Positions 1-7,977 of a stretch of 64,000 nucleotides of DNA are shown piece after piece. Position numbers and translations under genes: made by a program. Within the stretch, counting starts at the first letter, position 1. Every line of letters starts with the position of its first letter. The stretch lies in the NCBI RefSeq assembly GCF_016807185.1, contig NZ_JAEVYN010000001.1, positions 434,001 through 498,000 of the forward strand, given 5' to 3'. Source of the DNA: Leptolyngbya sp. Cla-17. Lineage in GTDB: Bacteria; Cyanobacteriota; Cyanobacteriia; Leptolyngbyales; Leptolyngbyaceae. The notes beneath the pieces were generated by a model. That model searched no databases. It was given only the letters and a program-made list of their open reading frames with translations, and was not told where the DNA came from.

Positions 1-838
1 GCTGTCTATAAAAGTTAAGGATATCTAAACCTGTTTTCCTTCTGATTTCTGCTGGAAGAGATAATAGGGGATTACTGTTTAGGTAAAGCTTACTAAGGTT
101 AGTGAGTTGAACAATTTCTGCTGGTAAACTCGTCAGTCTATTGCCATTAAGGTCAAGCGTATGTAGACGAGTGAGTTGAACAATTTCTGCCGGCAAGCTC
201 GTCAGTCTATTGCCACTGAGACCGAGCACATTTAGGTTAGTGAGTTTGGCAATGATTGAAGGCAGGCTTGTTAATTGATTGCCGTTGAGAGCAAGCGTAT
301 GTAAGTTGGTAAGCTGGGTAATCTCCGTGGGAAAACTTGTCAGTTGATTACTACTAAGGCTAAGCTTCCTCAAGTGGGTAAGCTGTTCAAACTCATCAGG
401 TAAAACGATTTTTTGATTGCTACTAAGATCAAGTGATTGTAAATTGATGAGTTGTTTAAATTCCCCTGGTAAGTTGACTAGTTGATTACCTCTGAGATCT
501 AGTGTGATTAGATTGGTAAGTTGGCAGAGCTCCGGTGTTAGGATCGCCAGTCTGTTTTCCCGAAGGGTAAGCGATATAAGATTGGTAAGTTGACCAATTT
601 GTCTAGATAGACTCGTCAATTTATTTCTACTGAGCTCAAGTCTACTCAGACTTATAAGTTGACTAATTTCATCGGGTAAACTTATCAGTTTGTTTCTGCT
701 AAGGTTAAGCGATTGTAGGCTAGTAAGTTGCCAAAGTTCAGATGGTAGAAAAGTTAACCCTCTGTCAGAAAGATCAAGCCGTGTCACTCCATTTTTAGCA
801 GCTTGTTGAATCACTTTCACCACTTCTTCGGTTGTCAT
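1..838 (-). CDS. Leucine-rich-repeat protein, probable Roco-type (3' end outside window)
   Basis: Reading from ATG at 838 to the window edge gives about 279 codons without a stop. After a short N-terminal helix (MTTEEVVKVIQQAAKNG) there are about eleven 23-residue leucine-rich repeats of the form LxxLxLxxNxLTSLPxEIxQLTN. The last residues before the edge (LPAEIRRKTGLDILNFYRQ) resemble the linker that, in cyanobacterial Roco proteins, joins the repeats to a Roc GTPase and COR domain; those domains are not in the window, so the Roco call is inference. LRRs bind protein ligands. The gene follows the caspase-like gene and its coiled-coil ORF on the same strand with a 97-bp gap, so co-transcription is possible. 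No signal peptide is seen, so the product is probably cytoplasmic. Confidence 0.85.
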   Translation of the reverse strand, partial: MTTEEVVKVIQQAAKNGVTRLDLSDRGLTFLPSELWQLTSLQSLNLSRNKLISLPDEISQLISLSRLELSRNKLTSLSRQIGQLTNLISLTLRENRLAILTPELCQLTNLITLDLRGNQLVNLPGEFKQLINLQSLDLSSNQKIVLPDEFEQLTHLRKLSLSSNQLTSFPTEITQLTNLHTLALNGNQLTSLPSIIAKLTNLNVLGLSGNRLTSLPAEIVQLTRLHTLDLNGNRLTSLPAEIVQLTNLSKLYLNSNPLLSLPAEIRRKTGLDILNFYRQ

Positions 839-935
839 GATCAAAATCTTTGCTAGGGGAGAAGGATTAAGGAGTTGTAGAATTCATCACTAATTTAGCC
901 TATGAATGATAGATAGCGGGAGGGAATTAACGAGA

Positions 936-1202
936 TTACTGATTCAACTTCTGCTCAATTTCGCCCAGCTCTACTGCTAACTGAGACAGTTTCGCTTCCT
1001 CATCCAAAAGTTGCTGTTCCAATTGAAACTTCACGGCTGTCCCCACCTCGATCGCCAGGTCTTTTCTCATCAGCTTCACCTTCTGACTACGCAGTTCCCA
1101 CTCCGGCAGCAGAGCATCACGTCGCCCCTCCAGTTGTCGTCGCTGCCAGGGAGTCAAGCTGGTTGCAGTCGAACTGGTTGACTCAATTTGGGGATTGGGC
1201 AC
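936..1202 (-). CDS. Small coiled-coil protein, in frame with the upstream caspase gene
   Basis: An 88-residue ORF from a GTG start. Residues about 18-85 are charged and helical, with a heptad-like pattern (EWELRSQKVKLMRK ... EEAKLSQLAVELGEIEQKL), like the coiled-coil modules attached to cyanobacterial caspase, CHAT and STAND proteins. It is in the same reading frame as the caspase-like gene. Only one TAA (1233-1235) and then ten sense codons separate them, so it may be the detached C-terminal domain of a former single protein of about 350 residues, or a separately started partner. A GGTGAG-like sequence abuts the GTG, leaving poor spacing for independent initiation. Function is not known. Confidence 0.55.
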   Translation of the reverse strand: MPNPQIESTSSTATSLTPWQRRQLEGRRDALLPEWELRSQKVKLMRKDLAIEVGTAVKFQLEQQLLDEEAKLSQLAVELGEIEQKLNQ

Positions 1203-1232
1203 CTCACCCGGTAAAAACTTACTACCCCCAGC

Positions 1233-1988
1233 TTAATAGCACAGCGGAAAGTTGTCCCCCAGATCCAACACCTTGTTGACATAGGGATGCTGCGGACCGC
1301 TCGCTCGTTCCGGCACCTGATGGAAGAGATAAATCAGGATATCCAGAATGCGAGCATAGCCATCCTGATGCACCGCTGCTTTGCCCTGCAATGCTTCCAG
1401 CAGACAATCAGTAAACGCACTGTAGGGATTTCCCGTGTAGGAGAACTCATCTTCCCGCGACGAGGCAACCACGACTCGCCCAGTGCCTGTTCCCAGCACA
1501 TGCAGCAAGTCTGGAGGAAAGGGCGCTTTGACGAAGGTTTCACCCGGCTCTTTTAGCGCAGGCACGCCCCCAGCATGGCAGCAGTCCAACAGCACCACCA
1601 GCTTCCGCGCCTTGATGGTCTCAATTTTCTCGGTAAACTCCAACCCAGCGATCGCCGTCGCTGCCCGTTGAGACGGATCATAGCCGTAGGGCACCAGAAA
1701 GTACTCATTCGTACTTTGGAAGCGTCCCCCATGCCCGGAGTAGTAAACGATCACCGTTGCCTCTGGATTCTGATTCACCTGAGTGATCGTCTGGTCAAAG
1801 GCGGCAAGAATCTGCTGTCGAGTCGCAGCCATCTCCGTCAAGAGCGTCACTTGCGCGGGTGGATAGGCAGCGCGGTTAGGATCAACCAACACATCTCGCA
1901 GTGCAGTCGCATCCTTGACCGTGACGGGGAGATCCGCACCCACGCCGATAAGTAAGGCATAGCCGTTAGCAAAAGTTTGACCCGTCAC
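1233..1988 (-). CDS. Caspase-like (peptidase C14 / orthocaspase) protein
   Basis: A 251-residue protein with the caspase fold. An N-terminal strand (YALLIGVG) is followed by the catalytic histidine in YYSGHGG (His86) and the catalytic cysteine in LDCCHAGG (Cys137). Prokaryotic members usually cleave after Arg or Lys and serve in stress responses, cell death or anti-phage systems; the substrate here is unknown. The start is GTG with a G-rich stretch upstream. The reading frame continues past the TAA at 1233-1235 into a coiled-coil ORF, so the present product may lack its C-terminal partner domain. The neighbours (integrase upstream, LRR gene downstream) suggest an accessory effector module. 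Family assignment is firm; the role is inferred. Confidence 0.88.
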   Translation of the reverse strand: MTGQTFANGYALLIGVGADLPVTVKDATALRDVLVDPNRAAYPPAQVTLLTEMAATRQQILAAFDQTITQVNQNPEATVIVYYSGHGGRFQSTNEYFLVPYGYDPSQRAATAIAGLEFTEKIETIKARKLVVLLDCCHAGGVPALKEPGETFVKAPFPPDLLHVLGTGTGRVVVASSREDEFSYTGNPYSAFTDCLLEALQGKAAVHQDGYARILDILIYLFHQVPERASGPQHPYVNKVLDLGDNFPLCY

Positions 1989-2150
1989 ACAATTCCCCCG
2001 GAAATACCTGCAAACAGTCGTGCAAACAGTCGTTGCCTTCTAGGTTAAACTCTGATGGTGAGAATAGAGAAGAGTGATGAGGCAATCTCGGTTGTCTGTA
2101 CTCCTAAGTGAAGGCACTATAGGAGACACAAGATCACAGCTTTTAAGTGC

Positions 2151-2191
2151 CGAGTCATCAGTTCTTGATTATTCCAAGAACTGATGACTCG
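2151..2191. repeat. 17-bp perfect inverted repeat (hairpin)
   Basis: Arms at 2151-2167 and 2175-2191 are perfect reverse complements around a 7-nt loop. It lies between the integrase 3' end and the caspase gene 5' end. No strong T run follows on either strand, so it may be a weak integrase terminator, a protein-binding site or a small mobile palindrome. Confidence 0.7.
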
Positions 2192-2254
2192 AGGATTTAT
2201 CGCAACCAGTCGAGATGGATACCTAATGAGCGGAGTAGCTCAGAGGGTAATTGA

Positions 2255-3448
2255 TTAGGTGAGGTCAGGGGGGCGGAGATTTGTAAAGTTCGTTGCGCCG
2301 TAATGACGGTCGATCATCTCAGCGCTGGTTCCAGTCCATCTACCGATCGCTGTGCTGTTAATGTGAGCCTCAACGCATAAGCTGATAAACGTGTGTCTGC
2401 ACTGATAACTTTTTCGATACGGAACACCGCATTTCTCCAAAATAGAGCGCCATGCTCGGTTAGCAAAATTATGCTGGTCAACGAACTTCCCTTTAGGGCT
2501 ACGAAACAAGAATTCTTCAAGATCATAAGTTTCATCCTTCAAATCATCCAAGATGGCTTGAACCTCTGGCGTAATTGGAAAATCCCGCTTGCGCTGAGTC
2601 TTGAGACCATCTTTCAGAACTAGCCCATCTTCTGACACCACAACCGATTGCCTGAACTTGAGCACGGATTCGCCAACGTGCCTCCACTGCAAGGCAATTA
2701 CTTCAGAAGGGCGGGCACCCGTGAAGAAAAGAAATTTTACGTAGTTTGTGTAGTATTTGTAGTAACGATCATTAGTAAAGGTGGCAATAATCAGGTCACG
2801 CTCAGTTTTGGTAAACGGGTTGACATCTTCGTCCTCTGAGGATCCTTTAGGAACTCTAATCTTCATAGTCAGAAAAGGGTTCAGCTCAGTTAGGCCTTCT
2901 TCCATTGCCCAACTACAACATGCTTTCAACTGAGTCAGACATCGTTTGGCAGCGTCCGGCGTAAGGTTTGTCAGCAAGTGATCACGGATGACGATAGCAT
3001 CCTCCAAAGATTTACTGGGAAACCTGCTGATGTGATTCTTGTGTTTGGTGAAGTCCTTTACGTAGGTACTTGGACTGATCTGAGGTTTCTTAAACTGCGA
3101 GTACTTCTCCCAGAGCGCATCTAACAAAGGCTGGGGCTTTGTGGGGGAATTGGGGGAAGTTGGGGGAATGGATGAAACCGTGGTGAGGGAAGCTGTGGGT
3201 CTGTATTTGTTGAGGCTCAAATCAACCTCACCATAGTCAACATCGCGCTGGATAGACCTCACTGTGTCGCCTACTCGTTGGCGGTTGAGCGGTGTGTCGT
3301 CGTAACCCGTAGAGATGTAGAAACGCTTCCGCTTAATTTCGCCATTTTCCTGTACTGGATACGAGAAGACGATTTGCAAGCGTCCCTTCGTGTTTTTGAA
3401 TTGAACCGAACCTTTGCTTCCTTTGGCTTGCCTATCTTTGGAGTACAT
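2255..3448 (-). CDS. Tyrosine recombinase / phage-type integrase
   Basis: Site-specific recombinase of about 397 residues when started at ATG 3448 (MYSKDRQAKG); the longer ORF to 3541 adds an unlikely leader. The N-terminal 70 residues look like an arm-site DNA-binding domain, followed by a helical core-binding domain and a C-terminal catalytic domain. Catalytic signatures are Arg in FTGARPSEVIALQW, the Y-x-x-R box in SYQCRHTF (Tyr where His is usual), the Trp of GRWTG in the H/W position, and the nucleophile in DRHYG. It starts about 200 bp from the 3' end of tRNA-Phe and reads away from it, the usual arrangement for an element integrated at a tRNA. The likely role is excision and integration of the island extending to the left. 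Confidence 0.9.
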   Translation of the reverse strand: MYSKDRQAKGSKGSVQFKNTKGRLQIVFSYPVQENGEIKRKRFYISTGYDDTPLNRQRVGDTVRSIQRDVDYGEVDLSLNKYRPTASLTTVSSIPPTSPNSPTKPQPLLDALWEKYSQFKKPQISPSTYVKDFTKHKNHISRFPSKSLEDAIVIRDHLLTNLTPDAAKRCLTQLKACCSWAMEEGLTELNPFLTMKIRVPKGSSEDEDVNPFTKTERDLIIATFTNDRYYKYYTNYVKFLFFTGARPSEVIALQWRHVGESVLKFRQSVVVSEDGLVLKDGLKTQRKRDFPITPEVQAILDDLKDETYDLEEFLFRSPKGKFVDQHNFANRAWRSILEKCGVPYRKSYQCRHTFISLCVEAHINSTAIGRWTGTSAEMIDRHYGATNFTNLRPPDLT

Positions 3449-3586
3449 TGCTAGTTCAGGATGAAAGAATATTTGTACTACATCAAATTGTATCGAGCAT
3501 CCCAAAAAAATCCCCCAAACTTCCCCCAATCTTCTCCTCAAACTTGCCTAAAAATGCCCAAGCCTAGGACAAATGTTCTGAATGCA

Positions 3587-3636
3587 GACAAGTGAAAAGG
3601 CTACAAACCCAATAGTTTGTAGCCTTTTCACTTGTC
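3587..3636 (-). terminator. 22-bp perfect hairpin downstream of tRNA-Phe
   Basis: Arms 3587-3608 and 3615-3636 are exact reverse complements with a 6-nt loop. It begins 8 bp past the tRNA-Phe 3' end and lies before the integrase start. It is probably the tRNA terminator, although the T run is inside the stem rather than after it. It could also mark the attachment-site side of the island. Confidence 0.6.
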
Positions 3637-3644
3637 TATCTAGA

Positions 3645-3717
<73 letters not shown>

Positions 3718-3958
3718 AAGGGCACACAGTTTAATGCTTTATTAACTTAACAAACAACGGTAACTAAGTGCAAGGAGATTGCATAACAATCCAGGGCGAT
3801 CGCGCTCCAACGATCGTGCAAATATAAGCACGCGTGGCATAACGTGAGTTAGAGAATCCTTTTTGCAAACGAAGGGTTGATAAATAACCGTTGTGTTTTA
3901 GGAAACTGAAATCGCACCTTTGTTTCTATAGAAATAGTGCTTCATTTACACAACTCCT

Positions 3959-4864
3959 ATGCTGCTCAATATCTTGCTGGAAGTCGAAAGCGTTGCCAAC
4001 ACTGCTCAGGCGATTGCTCAAACCACATTTGCAAACCTGAACCAAGTTGTGGAGGAGATGGATCAATCTGCGGATGGCTTAATCAATGAACTTGGGCTAG
4101 ATATTAATACTGCGGGCATGGCGATCGCCGATGCGCTTAGCGGCTTACCCCAAACAGCTCAAGACTTGGCACAAGAGATGCCCAAGCTGGCACATCGCTT
4201 GCGACACCATGCTGGACTAAGAAAGGGAGATGCGCCTCGCTCCGATTTAGATGTGATGAAGCTGTTTGAGAAAATTCCTGGCACTTCAAAACTGGGAGCG
4301 AACGAAACTACAATCCGCGAGTTCTTAGCAGATAAAAACGGTAGCCACATTATCCCTCGTCAAAAAGGCGGCTCAAACGGAGGAGACAATATCCTTTGGG
4401 AGATTGGAACTGATAATCTGCGACGGGGAGCCAAAACCATGACGGGTGGCGAACAAGTCTACATTCGCTGCTACAACGCTGTAGATTCCATCGTCAAAAA
4501 CTCCACCGCGATCGCCAAACTGGGAATCGCCTCAACCGGGACTGCGATCTTAACCCAAACCATTGTCACTGCTCTATCCTACACCCTGGATCTGTATCGG
4601 GGAGAGATTACAATCGAGGAGTTTCGCGATCGTGTTCTTCAATCTGCTATCAGTGCTGGAATTGCCGCCCCGATCTTTTTCTTGATTCTGGTCGCTGTGT
4701 TAGCTCTGCTGCCTGAACTTACCCTCCTATTATCCGCTCCTATTGTAGTTGCTGGGTTCAATGCTTTGTTTGGCATCAGTGTTGCCATCCCCATCATTCA
4801 ATCGATTAATCGTCACCTCGAAGCAGTTAGGGTGGAGGGTGAGGGGAGCAGCTACAGTCTTTAG
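3959..4864 (+). CDS. HNH-like domain protein with C-terminal membrane segments
   Basis: A 301-residue protein not recognised as a named family. Residues 1-85 are helical and alanine-rich. Residues about 118-165 resemble an HNH-type fold without zinc cysteines: SHIIPRQKGGSN (His130), then DNILWE (Asn144) and TDNLRRG (Asn153). The pattern matches HxxPxxxGGsnxxxNxxxexxxxNxxRG nucleases, but the usual first DH is SH. Residues about 232-252 and 255-282 are hydrophobic enough to span a membrane, with a weaker segment at 184-210. A nuclease fold tied to the membrane is unusual; alternatives are a toxin-like or structural protein. It is monocistronic, divergent from tRNA-Phe and just outside the presumed island. 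Confidence 0.7.
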   Translation: MLLNILLEVESVANTAQAIAQTTFANLNQVVEEMDQSADGLINELGLDINTAGMAIADALSGLPQTAQDLAQEMPKLAHRLRHHAGLRKGDAPRSDLDVMKLFEKIPGTSKLGANETTIREFLADKNGSHIIPRQKGGSNGGDNILWEIGTDNLRRGAKTMTGGEQVYIRCYNAVDSIVKNSTAIAKLGIASTGTAILTQTIVTALSYTLDLYRGEITIEEFRDRVLQSAISAGIAAPIFFLILVAVLALLPELTLLLSAPIVVAGFNALFGISVAIPIIQSINRHLEAVRVEGEGSSYSL

Positions 4865-4946
4865 AGTGTGTCTGAACTAATGCCACGAAAACAGCTAGGA
4901 CGCGCTACTTTGGAGAAGATATGGTCGATAAATTAGGAGGGTGGCA

Positions 4947-5426
4947 GTGTTGAGTCAGATGTGGGGCAAGGTCGGCAAATTGCTAGGCGGCTTGAGCTTG
5001 GTAGGCGGTGGCACGGTTTCTGTGGGAATTTTGCTAGGCATTGCGATCGCTCAACCTAGCGGCATCTTACTTACAGTACTGTTAACCTTATTGGTATTTT
5101 TTGGGCTGGCACCAGCGGCGATTGGTGCGCTCTTGCTCTACAGCGGTTTTAAGGCAGAGCACTATGCCATTCGCGATCGCTTCTTTCAAATACTCCGTCT
5201 CAGCCAGGGACGGCTGACTGTGCTAGATTTTGCTGCGGCCGCTCGCTTAGAACCCATGCTTGCCCGTCGCCATTTAGATAGTTGGGCAAAGGAATTTGAT
5301 GCCAACTTTGATGTCAGCGATGAGGGCGATGTGTATTACGTCTTCCCGGCTCAACTCGTTGCCTTACCCGAAAGTCGCTTTCAAGTGGTTGGTCAAGCAT
5401 TGCGCGACGTGCTTCGTTCACTCTAA
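4947..5426 (+). CDS. Conserved membrane protein with C-terminal winged-helix-like domain
   Basis: About 159 residues. Two hydrophobic segments (roughly residues 15-40 and 45-72, GG-rich first helix) precede a soluble domain with the cyanobacterial signature RLSQGRLTVLDFAAAARLEPMLARR, which looks like a helix-turn-helix fold. The GTG at 4947 is preferred because AGGAGG ends at 4940, giving 6-nt spacing; the in-frame GTG at 4941 would abut it. The next gene starts 8 bp downstream, so the two may be co-transcribed. Function unknown. Confidence 0.75.
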   Translation: MLSQMWGKVGKLLGGLSLVGGGTVSVGILLGIAIAQPSGILLTVLLTLLVFFGLAPAAIGALLLYSGFKAEHYAIRDRFFQILRLSQGRLTVLDFAAAARLEPMLARRHLDSWAKEFDANFDVSDEGDVYYVFPAQLVALPESRFQVVGQALRDVLRSL

Positions 5427-5434
5427 AGGGATGA

Positions 5435-5752
5435 ATGGCAGCTTACGAAACGATTTATGCGATCGTGCGGCAAATTCCCGTTGGGCAGGTGGCAACCTAT
5501 GGGCAAGTGGCAGATTTAGCCAATATGTCAGGAAGAGCGCGTTTAGTAGGCTATGCGTTGTTCCGTGTTGCTCCGAATTCTGATATTCCCTGGCACCGAG
5601 TCATCAATGCAAAAGGCGAAATCTCAGAATCACCAGAGCGCTATGGATCTGATTATTTACAGCGATCGCTATTAGAAGCAGAAGGCATTCAATTTACACC
5701 TCAAGGTAAAATTAGTCTGCGAGACTATCGATGGAGCGGTCAATCAGCGTAG
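5435..5752 (+). CDS. Alkyltransferase-like protein (ATL, MGMT family)
   Basis: A 105-residue protein matching the C-terminal DNA-binding domain of O6-alkylguanine-DNA alkyltransferases, with VATYGQVADLA and the helix-turn-helix GRARLVGYAL. The active-site motif PCHR is replaced by PWHR (PWHRVINAKG), the hallmark of ATL proteins. These flip out and bind O6-alkylguanine without repairing it and hand the lesion to nucleotide excision repair. The length is typical of ATLs. It follows the membrane protein gene by 8 bp with an AAAGGG ribosome-binding site. The family is clear from sequence; the repair role is taken from characterised homologues. Confidence 0.88.
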   Translation: MAAYETIYAIVRQIPVGQVATYGQVADLANMSGRARLVGYALFRVAPNSDIPWHRVINAKGEISESPERYGSDYLQRSLLEAEGIQFTPQGKISLRDYRWSGQSA

Positions 5753-5841
5753 TTCAGCGAACTTAACGTTCTTTTAGACTTAAGCCTTTATTCTTTAATC
5801 TTGATAGGAACACATTTCAGATTTTGATATAGAAGATTCTT

Positions 5842-6327
5842 ATGTTCAAAAAAATTCTCATTGCCATCACTCCTACTGGCAGCAACAACCATATTCTGGA
5901 AGAGGCGATCGCCCTAGCCAAGCTGACCGATGGCGAGCTGATGCTGTTACATGTCTTATCTCCCAGCGATGAGGGTTATCCCACCCCTATCTATCCTAGT
6001 GCTAGCACTGTTTATGAAACGGCTCTGAAAGAAGTAGCCATTAAAAACTATGCCGTTCAATGGGAAGCTTATGAGCAAGACAATTTCCGATTTACCAAAG
6101 CCTTAACAGCTCAGGCAGCAAGCGCTGGGGTAAAAGCTGAATTTACTCAAAGCCCAGGAGATGCGGGGCATGTGATCTGCAAACTGGCTGAGACTTGGAA
6201 TGCTGACCTGATTATGCTGGGTCGTCGCGGACACTCTGGTTTGAAAGAATTATTTCTTGGCAGCGTCAGCAACTATGTTCTGCACCACGCTCCTTGCTCA
6301 GTCTTGACTATTCAGGGCGCAAGTTGA
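5842..6327 (+). CDS. Universal stress protein (UspA family)
   Basis: A single 161-residue Usp domain. The N-terminus KKILIAITPTGSN gives the first strand. The ATP-binding signature G-x2-G-x9-G-S is present as GRRGHSGLKELFLGSVSNYV, followed by APCSVLTI, so ATP binding is likely. Cytoplasmic. Usp proteins support survival under stress or starvation, but no specific role can be read here. The ATG at 5842 has an AT-rich leader and no strong Shine-Dalgarno. Confidence 0.9.
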   Translation: MFKKILIAITPTGSNNHILEEAIALAKLTDGELMLLHVLSPSDEGYPTPIYPSASTVYETALKEVAIKNYAVQWEAYEQDNFRFTKALTAQAASAGVKAEFTQSPGDAGHVICKLAETWNADLIMLGRRGHSGLKELFLGSVSNYVLHHAPCSVLTIQGAS

Positions 6328-6400
6328 GGGATATGGCTTTGCCTTATGGCAATAGCTCAATCAATAAGAAAAGCGAGACAAGAAATCAAAGCCTTTCTCT

Positions 6401-7078
6401 TCATAAAATTCCTAATGTTGCTAATGCAGCTTTGGCAGCGTTCTTTTCTGCTTCCTGTTTTTTGGCTCCCAATCCCCGACCATAGGCTGTGCCGCCAACT
6501 TGGGCTTCTGCTATGAATTTTTTGTCGTGATCAGGTCCCGACTCTGACAAAATCACGTACTGCGGATTGTCGCTGCCGTTCGCCAGTGCCCATTCCTGAA
6601 ATCGGCTTTTGAAGTTGATGGTGGCTGCCGTCGCAGTCTGGCGATCACACACGGATTCAAGAAATGGCTCTACATAGTGCTGTACCTTGGCAACAGAGTT
6701 GCAATCCAAGAAGTAGGCACCAATCATCGCTTCAAAGGCACTACTCAACAAATTAGGATTGGTGCGCCCGCCATCCCGGTCTGCGCCTTTACCCAGCCGA
6801 ATCTGACTGCCCAAATCTAGCGCGATCGCAAATTTGGCTAGCTGGGTTTGGTCTACTAGCTGCGATCTCAGCGTCGTTAACTTGCCCTCTGGCTGGTCAG
6901 GGTAACGCCAAAATAAAAAGTTGCCGCTTAGGAAATTCAACACTGCATCGCCCAAAAACTCTAGCCGCTCGTTATCCTCCAACCCTGGATTTTCATTTAC
7001 GTGCGATTTATGAGTCAAAGCCTGTTGCAGTAGAGAAGCTTTTTTGAATTTTGGTAGTTGCAGCGATCGCTGAGTCAT
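6401..7078 (-). CDS. rnc: Ribonuclease III
   Basis: A 225-residue double-strand-specific endoribonuclease that processes rRNA precursors and other structured RNAs. The catalytic signature NERLEFLGDAVLNF lies at about residues 36-49, and SSAFEAMIGAYFLD carries the second pair of metal-binding acids. Residues about 155-225 form a dsRNA-binding domain ending in GLGAKKQEAEKNAAKAAL. Length and order are normal for the family. Cyanobacteria often carry several rnc-type genes, so this may be one of a set. Confidence 0.95.
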   Translation of the reverse strand: MTQRSLQLPKFKKASLLQQALTHKSHVNENPGLEDNERLEFLGDAVLNFLSGNFLFWRYPDQPEGKLTTLRSQLVDQTQLAKFAIALDLGSQIRLGKGADRDGGRTNPNLLSSAFEAMIGAYFLDCNSVAKVQHYVEPFLESVCDRQTATAATINFKSRFQEWALANGSDNPQYVILSESGPDHDKKFIAEAQVGGTAYGRGLGAKKQEAEKNAAKAALATLGIL

Positions 7079-7104
7079 GAGTGAGTTGACAAGTAATGAG
7101 TAAA

Positions 7105-7146
7105 ATTTTGTAGGTTGGGTTAGCGTCAGCGTAAACCAACAAAACC
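7105..7146. repeat. Dispersed GGTTGGGTT-type palindromic repeat
   Basis: An imperfect hairpin with arms around GGTTGGGTTAGCG and GCGTAAACCAAC and a TCA centre. The wording matches the abundant intergenic palindromes of cyanobacteria that pair GGTTGGGTT with AACCCAAC. It sits in the 72-bp gap between rnc and the HNH gene. Confidence 0.55.
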
Positions 7147-7150
7147 AGAG

Positions 7151-7630
7151 CTAGTTTTGGATTTGAACCTGTTCAATCCAATTCACAAAAGAAGATGCCT
7201 CAATCAACCCGTGTTCCCACATATCCCATATAAATAAGAGGATTAATTGAAAGATGTCTTTCCAAGTAGGGACATGTCCATGTGGAAAAGGTGTATCAGG
7301 GTATTTCGTATTGGATTTCAGATGAGCAAGGCATAGATTTACAATTTGCTCATTTCCACCGTGATCCCATATAAATAAGAAGCCTAATTGAAAAACGTCT
7401 TTCCAAGTAGGCGTATATTCAGGTGGAAAAGGTTTATTACCGCGCTTCTGATTGCATTTACGGCAAGCAAGACGTAGATTTGCCATTCGATTGCTTCCAC
7501 CTTTGCTCTTTGGTCTTAAATGTTCGCGCGTCAATTGATCTTTCAAGTAAAACTGTCTACACCAATGGCAGCGTGGATCATATTGCTCAACAAGCTTTTG
7601 GTTTTGGTTTCGTTTGTGTTCTGAATTCAT
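7151..7630 (-). CDS. HNH endonuclease with duplicated half-motif
   Basis: About 159 residues from ATG 7630, which has a GGAG sequence about 14 nt upstream; the longer ORF to 7705 adds an unlikely leader. Residues about 17-70 form a zinc-type HNH nuclease: CHWC, then TREHLRPKSKGGSN, then NLRLACRKCNQKRG. Everything from the second cysteine pair onward is repeated once 47 residues later as NLCLAHLKSNTK ... VPTWKDIFQLILLFIWD. The second copy has lost its zinc cysteines and RG motif, so it cannot be a second active site. The repeated tail (TPTWKDVFQLGFLFIWD) is hydrophobic and aromatic and may pack or dimerise. No mobile-element partner is adjacent. Confidence 0.82.
   Translation of the reverse strand: MNSEHKRNQNQKLVEQYDPRCHWCRQFYLKDQLTREHLRPKSKGGSNRMANLRLACRKCNQKRGNKPFPPEYTPTWKDVFQLGFLFIWDHGGNEQIVNLCLAHLKSNTKYPDTPFPHGHVPTWKDIFQLILLFIWDMWEHGLIEASSFVNWIEQVQIQN
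7224..7503 (-). repeat. 141-bp in-frame tandem duplication inside the HNH gene
   Basis: TCCCATATAAATAAGA recurs at 7224 and 7365, and the similarity continues through each unit, giving a period of 141 bp (47 codons). The copies have diverged by many substitutions but keep frame, so the duplication is not very recent. Confidence 0.85.
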
Positions 7631-7977
7631 GACCTTTTCTAAACTCCTTCGTGAGTGAGTAGAATTGGCAAACTGAATGTATACAGACATCCAGGGCGCA
7701 CACAAAAACTATGCTGCGCTTCCCGATGACTGCATCCTTAAAATATTTACGCCCATCTAAACTAGATGGAAACAAATATGCCAAGGATCGCTCTTAGTTT
7801 GCCTTTAATGTACATGTTGGCTGTGCCAAGTGCTTATACAATAATTAACCTACAAAATAGAAAATTGTCAAGTGCTGCGTAAATAGTCATGAGATGCATG
7901 AGAAGTATTTGTGGGGAATGGTTGAAAAAACAACCTGCATTACTGTAAACACTGTGAATAAATGAGGTCTAAAACGA
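7631..7977. other. Gene-free stretch between divergent genes
   Basis: About 350 bp between the HNH start and the next plus-strand start. It is AT-rich and should hold both promoters. No RNA gene or convincing repeat is seen. Confidence 0.5.
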
